Below, one piece after another: positions 1 to 4,739 of a stretch of DNA of 8,237 nucleotides (position 1 is its first letter; every line of letters begins with the position of its first letter). This DNA is from an uncultured Lachnospiraceae bacterium (GTDB taxonomy: Bacteria > Bacillota > Clostridia > Lachnospirales > Lachnospiraceae). The stretch is taken from the NCBI GenBank assembly GCA_902767065.1, contig CACXFW010000319.1, positions 1 through 8,237 on the forward strand. The letters run 5' to 3'. The notes beneath the pieces are model-generated. The model saw only the letters and a list, made by a program, of their open reading frames with translations. It searched no databases and was not told the origin of the DNA. Position numbers and translations under genes: made by a program.

Positions 1-393
1 AATGGCGGTTCCTCTCTGTATATCACCGGCAACTGCTCCAAGCCGGAGCTGGCTGCTGACTTCCTGGCCAAGACCTTTGGCGCAGGCAGCACCGAGACTT
101 ACGATGCGGCTCTGAAGAACGGCGGCGTCATCACCTGCTCCATCTCCGCAGGCGAGTCTGATGTCTATCAGGAAGGCGTTGAATTCTTCAACGGCCAGCC
201 GATCTATTCGACCATCGTTGAGATGGGCGCGAGTGTTCCGGTTGTTGAGCAGAGCGATTATCACTATCAGGCACGTCAGTACGTCGGTACCGCGATCCAG
301 AACCTGGTTGCCGGCGGAGAAGTGACAGACGAAGCAGTCGCTGCGGCTCTGCAGGATGCGCAGGATCAGCTGTCCTTCGAGATGGCAGGCTGA
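1..393 (+). CDS. Sugar ABC transporter, extracellular solute-binding protein (C-terminal fragment)
   Basis: The 5' end is cut by the window; 130 codons and a TGA stop remain. In a Gram-positive cell this protein would be a lipoprotein on the outer face of the membrane that captures an oligosaccharide and delivers it to the two permeases encoded next. The fragment reads as the last part of a family 1 (CUT1-type) binding protein. It has a helical segment where units are withdrawn from a chain (KPELAADFLAKTFG), a mixed alpha/beta stretch, and a closing amphipathic helix rich in A, Q, D and E. No motif diagnostic of one sugar is visible. The lipobox and most of the ligand pocket lie outside the window. 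The assignment rests partly on its place directly upstream of two CUT1 permeases, the usual gene order. A hairpin in the gap after it may keep its expression above that of the permeases. Confidence 0.8.
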   Translation, partial: NGGSSLYITGNCSKPELAADFLAKTFGAGSTETYDAALKNGGVITCSISAGESDVYQEGVEFFNGQPIYSTIVEMGASVPVVEQSDYHYQARQYVGTAIQNLVAGGEVTDEAVAAALQDAQDQLSFEMAG

Positions 394-491
394 TGTAAAA
401 AGGACGACAATCAAAGATCGTCATTGACTGGCAGCTGTCTGTGGCGGATGAGGCGTGTACGGTCAGTCCGGACGGCAGGTTCATGAAAAAT

Positions 492-526
492 GGCGGGGAT
501 GCCACATCGCATCTCCGCTTTCTTTT
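492..526 (+). terminator. Hairpin with T-rich tail between binding-protein and permease genes (attenuator or partial terminator)
   Basis: The arm at 493-501 (GCGGGGATG) pairs with 510-518 (CATCTCCGC). This gives 9 bp with one G-U pair and an 8-base loop, and G492-T519 can extend it by a wobble. The run TTTCTTTT at 519-526 follows at once, and five As at 486-490 precede the stem. The shape is that of an intrinsic terminator inside an operon. Sugar-transporter operons often use such an element to let the abundant binding protein be expressed above the permeases. The T run is broken by one C, so partial read-through is likely. Confidence 0.6.
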
Positions 527-534
527 AGAGGGAG
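527..534 (+). promoter_or_regulatory. Ribosome binding site for permease 1, deciding the GTG start at 545
   Basis: AGAGGGAG ends 10 bases before GTG 545. The in-frame GTG at 455 would add 30 residues (including VHEKWRGCHIASPL) that do not look like a permease N-terminus. It also has no properly spaced SD. The site begins right after the T run of the upstream hairpin, so folding and ribosome access could influence each other. Confidence 0.6.
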
Positions 535-544
535 ACTTAAGACA

Positions 545-1441
545 GTGAATAAAAAAGGCAAAAGCGTGCGGGCCAAGGAGAGGAGAGCCGGTTGGATCTT
601 CCTGATGCCTGCCACGATCATGATCCTGGTCATGAGCTTCTGGCCTATGATTCAGGCATTTATTACTTCCTTTAAATCAGGCAAGGGCTCCATGCTCACC
701 TGGGCGAATCCATGGAATTTCAACTATGCCCGGATCCTGCAGGATAAGATCTTTATCACATCCCTGAAGAATACGTTCCTGTATCTGATCATCGAAGTTC
801 CGATCATGCTGATCCTGGCGATTCTTCTTGCGCAGATCCTCAACAACAAGGATCTGAAGTTCAAAGGGGTTTTCCGCACGATGGTGTTTCTTCCCTGCGC
901 AACCTCTCTGGTTTCCTACGCGTTGATCTTCAAATCTCTGTTCGCGACGCAGGGCCTGATCAATCAGGTGCTGATGAGCCTTCATATCATCCATGAGAAC
1001 ATCAACTGGCTGGGAACCGCCTCGACTGCGAAGGCAATCATTATCATCGCGCTGATCTGGAGATGGACCGGATATAATATGGTATTCTACTTAGCCGGTC
1101 TTCAGAATATCGACTATCAGGTCTATGAGGCGGCGAAGATTGACGGTGCTTCTCCCTGGTCCACCTTCTGGAGAATCACGGTTCCGCTCCTCAAGCCGGT
1201 CATCGTCATGACCTGCATCATGTCAATCAACGGTACCCTGCAGCTGTTTGATGAGTCCGTCAACCTGACCAACGGCGGTCCGGCAAACGCGACCATCACG
1301 ATGTCCCATTACGTCTACAATATGGCGTTCGGACAGGGGGTGGGCCACTTTGGATACTCTTCGGCGATGTCCTTTGTGATCTTCATCATGGTTGCGGTTC
1401 TTGCATTTATCAATCTGAAGGTAGGTGATACGCGTGACTAA
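545..1441 (+). CDS. Sugar ABC transporter permease, MalF/UgpA-like (CUT1 subunit 1)
   Basis: One of two inner-membrane subunits forming the channel of a CUT1 oligosaccharide importer. The product is 298 residues from GTG 545, normal for the family without MalF's large periplasmic insert. A basic N-terminus (KKGKSVRAKERR) precedes about six hydrophobic segments, near residues 17-38, 75-98, 110-132, 162-184, 213-233 and 272-292. The cytoplasmic EAA loop that docks on the ATPase is clear at 195-202 (EAAKIDGA), followed by SPWSTFWRITVPLLKP. The segment LFDESVNLTNGGP (about 234-246) is also typical of this subunit. The gene overlaps the second permease by 8 bases, which points to coupled translation and one-to-one assembly. 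No ATPase gene is present in the window; in Bacillota many CUT1 systems share one MsmK/MalK-type ATPase encoded elsewhere. The substrate cannot be read from the permease; the downstream GH2 gene suggests a beta-galactoside. Confidence 0.93.
   Translation: MNKKGKSVRAKERRAGWIFLMPATIMILVMSFWPMIQAFITSFKSGKGSMLTWANPWNFNYARILQDKIFITSLKNTFLYLIIEVPIMLILAILLAQILNNKDLKFKGVFRTMVFLPCATSLVSYALIFKSLFATQGLINQVLMSLHIIHENINWLGTASTAKAIIIIALIWRWTGYNMVFYLAGLQNIDYQVYEAAKIDGASPWSTFWRITVPLLKPVIVMTCIMSINGTLQLFDESVNLTNGGPANATITMSHYVYNMAFGQGVGHFGYSSAMSFVIFIMVAVLAFINLKVGDTRD
1423..1425 (+). promoter_or_regulatory. Short ribosome binding site favouring the GTG start at 1434
   Basis: The purine stretch GAAGGTAGG ends at 1425, 8 bases before GTG 1434. 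For the alternative in-frame GTG at 1425 the nearest SD-like AAGG (1419-1422) would leave only 2 bases of spacing. The site lies inside the end of the permease 1 gene, as expected for coupled translation. Confidence 0.5.
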
Positions 1442-2267
1442 GAGGAAAAAGAATCCGTCCACGGTTCAGCGAAGACTGATACCGAGTTATATTTTTCTGG
1501 TGATCTGGTCCTTTATCAGCGTGTTTCCCCTGTTCTGGATGATCACGGCCGCTACGAATAATACGGTAGACATAGCAAGGGGCAAGGTCTGGTTCGGCAC
1601 CTATGCGCTGGAGAACTTCAGGAACCTTCTCGCGGCGCAGCCTCTGTGGAAATCGATGGGGAACTCCTTCCTGTATGCGATTACGCAGACGCTCCTGTGC
1701 CTGTTCATCTGCTCCCTCGCGGGCTTTGGATTCGAACTGTATGCGGACAAGGCAAAGGACAGACTGTTCGCATTCCTGCTTCTGGCCATGATGATCCCGG
1801 GAGTCGCAACGATGATCCCCCTGTTTACCATGATCTCGAAGATGGGCATGCTGAACAGTGTCTGGGGCTTCATTCTTCCCCAGATCGCCACACCCTTCAT
1901 GATTATGATGTTCCGCAATAACAGCCGGAACTTCCCTCCGGCGATCATGGAAGCCGCCAGAATCGACGGACAGTCGGAAGCAGGCATTTTCTTCCGGCAG
2001 TATCTTCCGATCATGCGTTCCACCTATGCGGCAGCGGCTGTCATCACCTTCATGAACGCCTGGAACGCCTATCTGTGGCCGAAGGTTGTCATGACGGATA
2101 ACAAGGCGCAGACGATGCCGATGCTGATCGCAAACCTGGCTGCCGGATATACAATCGATTACGGTGTGCTGATGATGGGCGTTTTGTTCTGCTCGATCCC
2201 GACGATGGTCGTGTTCTTCGTCCTTCAGAAGCAGTTTGCGGAAGGTATTACGGGATCGGTGAAATAA
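1434..2267 (+). CDS. Sugar ABC transporter permease, MalG-like (CUT1 subunit 2)
   Basis: The second channel subunit of the same importer, 277 residues from GTG 1434; the alternative GTG 1425 would add three residues. It has a basic start (TKRKKNPSTVQRR) and about six hydrophobic segments, near residues 17-39, 76-101, 108-132, 143-161, 197-217 and 243-265. The EAA loop is at 173-179 (EAARIDG), followed by QSEAGIFFRQYLPIMRS. MalG-type features are NSFLYAITQT (77-86), MMIPGVATMIPLF (119-131), FMNAWNAYLWP (206-216) and the C-terminal FAEGITGSVK. These separate it from subunit 1. The C-terminal tail fits the MalG subunit's contact with the ATPase dimer. The first eight bases overlap the end of permease 1. 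The gene is followed by a 186-base gap containing two hairpins, which probably marks the end of the main transport transcript. Confidence 0.94.
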   Translation: MTKRKKNPSTVQRRLIPSYIFLVIWSFISVFPLFWMITAATNNTVDIARGKVWFGTYALENFRNLLAAQPLWKSMGNSFLYAITQTLLCLFICSLAGFGFELYADKAKDRLFAFLLLAMMIPGVATMIPLFTMISKMGMLNSVWGFILPQIATPFMIMMFRNNSRNFPPAIMEAARIDGQSEAGIFFRQYLPIMRSTYAAAAVITFMNAWNAYLWPKVVMTDNKAQTMPMLIANLAAGYTIDYGVLMMGVLFCSIPTMVVFFVLQKQFAEGITGSVK

Positions 2268-2324
2268 CCCTGCGCCTGAGTGACAAGACAGCCGGATGAT
2301 TCCGGAAGATGGAAAGCATGCCGG

Positions 2325-2352
2325 TTGTAATTGCGGAAAACAGGGTTATTTT
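2325..2352 (+). promoter_or_regulatory. Weak candidate sigma-A promoter ahead of the unknown-enzyme gene
   Basis: TTGTAA (2325-2330) and TATTTT (2347-2352) lie 16 bases apart, each matching the consensus at four of six positions. A start near 2359 would fall within the first hairpin, so this promoter and a terminator at 2357-2391 would interfere. It is the best promoter-like pair I found in this gap, but it is weak and the downstream genes may depend on read-through. Confidence 0.2.
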
Positions 2353-2356
2353 TCAG

Positions 2357-2391
2357 TGCCATCCCGCCTGGCGGGGTGGCATATTATTCTT
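2357..2391 (+). terminator. Strong hairpin with T-rich tail after the permease genes (terminator or attenuator)
   Basis: The arm TGCCATCCCG (2357-2366) pairs with CGGGGTGGCA (2372-2381), giving 10 bp with one G-U pair. The closing C2367-G2371 pair is possible over a tight loop. TATTATTCTT follows at 2382-2391. The stem lies 89 bases after the permease 2 stop and 72 bases before the next start codon. It most likely ends or attenuates transport-gene transcription. The tail is T-rich but not an unbroken T run, so some read-through is expected. Confidence 0.6.
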
Positions 2392-2394
2392 GCG

Positions 2395-2412
2395 ATCCCC
2401 GGCCGCGGGGGT
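2395..2412 (+). other. Second hairpin, related in sequence to the one just upstream
   Basis: The arm ATCCCCG (2395-2401) pairs with CGGGGGT (2406-2412), giving 7 bp with one T-G wobble and the loop GCCG. No T run follows. Stem and 3' flank (ending GGTGGCA) resemble 2361-2381 of the first hairpin, so the two may be an old tandem copy offset by 34 bases. It lies 29 bases before the SD of the next gene and could shape that leader. Confidence 0.5.
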
Positions 2413-2441
2413 GGCACAGACGTGACGTTGCACGAATGAAT

Positions 2442-2446
2442 GGAGG
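2442..2446 (+). promoter_or_regulatory. Ribosome binding site GGAGG deciding the ATG start at 2454
   Basis: GGAGG sits 7 bases before ATG 2454, an ideal spacing. The in-frame ATG at 2436 lies upstream of this SD and has none of its own. The frame also stays open back to a TTG at 2331, but that stretch encodes an Arg/Gly/Pro-rich run across the hairpins and does not look like protein. Confidence 0.8.
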
Positions 2447-2453
2447 TGCCGCC

Positions 2454-4358
2454 ATGAGCGACTTTATTGTCAATATTATCCACCGTCCGGAGCTTGCGCC
2501 TGAGTATGCCGAGAAGGTGACCGGCAGCGGGAAGAAGGAGAACATCAAAAGGACGGATCTTCGGGATGAATCGCTGGACATTTTCCGGTTTCAGCAGGAG
2601 ACTGCTCATAAGAACGGCCTGAAGACAACGATCCAGATGACTTACGCGTCTCTTTTTTCGGATGAGGCAGTGGCGATCGCAAAGGAGGATCATGCCAGAT
2701 GGGGAGATGAGATCGGTCTGTCCCTTCTGGGACTTCCCTGCCCCCAGTTCCGGGAGAAGTATCACACAAGGGAATTCTGTATCTGGATGTTCTCCATGGA
2801 AGAGAAGAAGGCGATCGTGGATGATGTCTTCGGCCTGTTCCATGAGAGGTTCGGATTCTGGCCGGAATCAACGAGCAGCTATTATCTGGACGCGGATCTG
2901 ATCCATTACATCAAGACAGTCTGTCCTTCGGTCAAATGCGCCGTCGCAACCTGCTGGGAGGAAGGCCCGAAGGCTTACCATACCTGCAACAATTCCTGGT
3001 ATACTTTTATGGACGGCGGCCCGTGGGCGCCCTGGATTCCCTCCAGGCAGAACACCCACGCTCCGGCATCCGGCCCGGAGGAGGACAGCGGCATTGTGGC
3101 GATTCCGCATCTGTCCCGGGATCTGATCGCCTGCTATGACGGAAACGGGTCCAACTTCGGGACGCATCCGCAGAATGTGCTTCGCGGCATGATCTACGAT
3201 ACCGCTACCTGGGAGTTCCCCTATTATTACAATCTGGTAGACCAGTACCGGAGCCTTGAAAAGTACAATGACGGATATGCCTACAATATGATGTTTGTCG
3301 GTCCGGGCTGGCTGAACCGGATGGGACGCTGGGAGGCGCCCTACGAGCTTTTAAAGAAATCCTATGAGGAAGGGCTTGGCTATTACGGCGAGCTGAAGAA
3401 AAGGGGCGAGCTGACGGATCTGACCATGTCTGAGTTCGCGGATTACTACCGGTCGAAGAAGAGCTATCACGAGCCGGAGTGCGCGCCGTGGAGAGATATC
3501 CTGTACGGATCAGACAAGCAGCTGTTCTGGTACTGCGACGCAAACATGAGAGCCTGTATCAACATGGATCAGGGCGGCGCCCTGGTGGATCTTCGCAATT
3601 ACGCGGCAAAGCTAAGGATTCCGGTAGGCGTCGGGACCGGGAATCCGGTGGATGCCTCTTATCCGTTTCTGATTCAGGAAAAGTACCGGGCCGGGTATTT
3701 TACACACTATGCCGGCGCCGGAACGATCAGAAGCGCCGTTTTCTCGCATCAGGGATACGAGGCGAACCTGTGCCAGTGCAGAACGCATGCACACTTTATC
3801 GAAGAAGAGCTGGAAGAGAAGGATCTTCTGTGCAACGCAAAGGGATGGAAGAAGAAAAAGGAGCGGTGCCTGATCCTGGACCCTGTGGAGCTGGAGCTGG
3901 GAGATCTGAAGTTCAAGGTCCTGACGCGGATCTTCTTCCCGGAAGGGGAATCTTTGATCAAAATGGCACGGAAGGTCTATGACTTCAGCAGGAAGGACGC
4001 GAAGGTTTCTTTGAAGGAATACATGACCGCCTGCTACGGAACGACGGAATACGCGCAGGATATGACGGGCATCACGCTTGGACTGGATTCTCCTGAGAGC
4101 AGAAGCGGCGCCAGATCGCAGGAATTGCTGGAGTATCAGTACCGGGACCGCAGCCGGAGGATGGAAGGCGCGAAGCGTGCATGGGCGGTGATTCCGCAGA
4201 TTCAGACAAACGTTTCGATGGAAATAAGCCGGCCGGATGCGTGCGGATTCATCGAGGAAGGATACGCCTTCTCACCGATGTTCACACTTGGCTTTACTGC
4301 AGATCTGTCAGAGGGAGAGGAGGCTGTGACATGGCTCAGGCTGGCAAAGGAAAACTGA
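2454..4358 (+). CDS. Cytoplasmic 634-residue protein of unknown function, probably a carbohydrate-active enzyme
   Basis: I do not recognise a named enzyme. There is no signal peptide or membrane segment, so it should act in the cytoplasm. The N-terminal half resembles a (beta/alpha)-barrel of the polysaccharide-deacetylase or GH57/GH38 type. A strand with KTTIQMTYASLF (57-68) is followed by a helix leading into HARWGDEIGLSL (80-91), the usual 'H...G.EIG.H' position of deacetylases but with Ser for the second His. Next come FGFWPESTSSYYLDADLI (133-150), a Trp/Pro-rich loop GGPWAPWIPSRQNTHAP (188-204) and IPHLSRDL (217-224). Candidate acidic or His residues are D85, E86, E138, D146, D148, H202 and H219. 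Two more barrel-like acidic or His patches are WYCDAN (359-364) and HAHFIEEE (445-452). The region from about 470 looks like a beta-rich accessory domain. DUF3863/DUF3864-type proteins are a family worth testing, recalled and unverified. It lies between sugar-transport and GH2 genes and overlaps the zinc-ribbon gene by 28 bases. Confidence 0.85.
   Translation: MSDFIVNIIHRPELAPEYAEKVTGSGKKENIKRTDLRDESLDIFRFQQETAHKNGLKTTIQMTYASLFSDEAVAIAKEDHARWGDEIGLSLLGLPCPQFREKYHTREFCIWMFSMEEKKAIVDDVFGLFHERFGFWPESTSSYYLDADLIHYIKTVCPSVKCAVATCWEEGPKAYHTCNNSWYTFMDGGPWAPWIPSRQNTHAPASGPEEDSGIVAIPHLSRDLIACYDGNGSNFGTHPQNVLRGMIYDTATWEFPYYYNLVDQYRSLEKYNDGYAYNMMFVGPGWLNRMGRWEAPYELLKKSYEEGLGYYGELKKRGELTDLTMSEFADYYRSKKSYHEPECAPWRDILYGSDKQLFWYCDANMRACINMDQGGALVDLRNYAAKLRIPVGVGTGNPVDASYPFLIQEKYRAGYFTHYAGAGTIRSAVFSHQGYEANLCQCRTHAHFIEEELEEKDLLCNAKGWKKKKERCLILDPVELELGDLKFKVLTRIFFPEGESLIKMARKVYDFSRKDAKVSLKEYMTACYGTTEYAQDMTGITLGLDSPESRSGARSQELLEYQYRDRSRRMEGAKRAWAVIPQIQTNVSMEISRPDACGFIEEGYAFSPMFTLGFTADLSEGEEAVTWLRLAKEN
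4319..4323 (+). promoter_or_regulatory. Ribosome binding site GGAGG for the zinc-ribbon gene, inside the preceding gene
   Basis: GGAGG lies 7 bases before ATG 4331, within the purine run GAGGGAGAGGAGG at 4311-4323, and still inside the coding sequence of the 634-residue protein. Ideal spacing and a full-strength SD make the small gene convincing despite its size. The arrangement implies coupled translation. Confidence 0.8.
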
Positions 4359-4549
4359 ATTACAGATGTCCGTCCTGCTTCATGCGGGATCTCGACATCG
4401 ACATGTTCTACGACACAAAGAAAGAGGAGTACTACTGTATCCGCTGCCAGTATCATGGAAGCGAGGAGGATGTCCTTTCAAAAAATGAGATGGCCCGCTT
4501 CCGCTATAAAGCGATGAGGAAACGATTCACATCGTTTGATTTCGATTGA
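4331..4549 (+). CDS. Small zinc-ribbon protein, 72 residues, CPSC...CIRC
   Basis: A 72-residue protein with two cysteine knuckles, CPSC at 13-16 and CIRC at 36-39, 19 residues apart. This is the layout of a single C4 zinc ribbon in which four cysteines hold one Zn2+ and the stretch between forms a beta hairpin (DIDMFYDTKKEEYY). After the ribbon comes a short acidic patch (SEEDV), then a basic helix (MARFRYKAMRKRF, about 54-66) and the tail TSFDFD. There is no enzyme domain. Zinc ribbons with a basic helix commonly bind nucleic acid or act as protein-docking modules, but neither is shown here. The start is set by GGAGG 7 bases upstream. The first 28 bases overlap the preceding gene in another frame. 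The last nine codons and stop form the first copy of a 32-base-period repeat that continues downstream. A regulator or RNA-binding partner of the locus, or an unrelated passenger, are both possible. Confidence 0.85.
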   Translation: MAQAGKGKLNYRCPSCFMRDLDIDMFYDTKKEEYYCIRCQYHGSEEDVLSKNEMARFRYKAMRKRFTSFDFD

Positions 4550-4613
4550 TAAAACATTTCACATCGATTCATTTCGATTGATGAAACGATCCATGCCGTC
4601 TGATCCGGCTGGT
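4520..4613 (+). repeat. Imperfect tandem repeat, 32-base period, covering the 3' end of the zinc-ribbon gene
   Basis: Copy 1 (4520-4550) and copy 2 (4552-4582) are 31 bases each and agree at 27 positions. Both contain TTCACATCG and the shared end ATTTCGATTGAT. Copy 1 encodes the last nine residues of the zinc-ribbon protein, KRFTSFDFD plus stop. Copy 2 read from its first base gives KHFTSIHFD plus stop, so it looks like a duplicated gene end. A third, degenerate copy starts at 4584, keeping AAACGAT and the TGAT..CGG..GGT pattern, with mostly transition differences and a base missing. Copy 2 can fold into an 8-bp stem (4562-4569 with 4576-4583, two wobble pairs). Confidence 0.75.
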
Positions 4614-4680
4614 GAAATGAAGGATCCGGATCCCGTTCAAAGGAAAGAGTCCGAAGGAGAAAGCAGTTTCGGTTACGGGA

Positions 4681-4706
4681 CCTGAATCCGAACGGATATA
4701 GTCAGG
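4681..4706 (+). other. Bulged hairpin in the leader before the GH2 gene
   Basis: CCTGA (4681-4685) plus ATCC (4686-4689) pair with GGAT (4694-4697) and TCAGG (4702-4706). The loop is GAAC and there is a 4-base bulge, ATAG. A run of six Ts (4719-4724) follows only after 12 more bases, so this is not a classic terminator. It may be a leader structure or an inefficient attenuator ahead of the SD at 4727-4732. Confidence 0.35.
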
Positions 4707-4726
4707 AATAAACGGTTGTTTTTTAT

Positions 4727-4732
4727 AGAGGA
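4727..4732 (+). promoter_or_regulatory. Ribosome binding site AGAGGA deciding the ATG start at 4740
   Basis: AGAGGA lies 7 bases before ATG 4740. The in-frame TTG at 4716 has no SD and would add eight residues read from the T run. Confidence 0.7.
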
Positions 4733-4739
4733 AAGAAAG

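Noticed and set aside
403..422. Small hairpin GACGA/TCGTC after the binding-protein stop
   Set aside because: Only 5 bp with a 10-base loop; expected by chance and no T run follows.
455..544. Longer permease 1 starting at GTG 455
   Set aside because: The added 30 residues are read through the hairpin and SD region and do not resemble a permease N-terminus.
4520..4600. CcpA catabolite-repression (cre) site in or near the repeats (ATGAAACGAT, AAACGATTCACA)
   Set aside because: Spacing of the central CG to the flanking TG and CA is off by a base in each candidate.
4520..4613. CRISPR array
   Set aside because: The copies are adjacent with a 1-base gap, so there are no spacers, and they diverge; this is a tandem repeat.
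4581..4685. 34-codon frame from ATG 4581 (starts MKRSMPSDPAG, ends SSFGYGT) in the leader of the GH2 gene
   Set aside because: No Shine-Dalgarno sequence precedes it, it starts inside the repeat, and its Asp/Pro/Glu-rich product resembles nothing known; chance is the simpler reading.
4673..4702. Possible promoter for the GH2 gene: TTACGG (4673-4678) and TATAGT (4697-4702), 18 bases apart
   Set aside because: The -10 is good, but the -35 matches at only two positions and the -10 lies inside the hairpin at 4681-4706; not enough to call.
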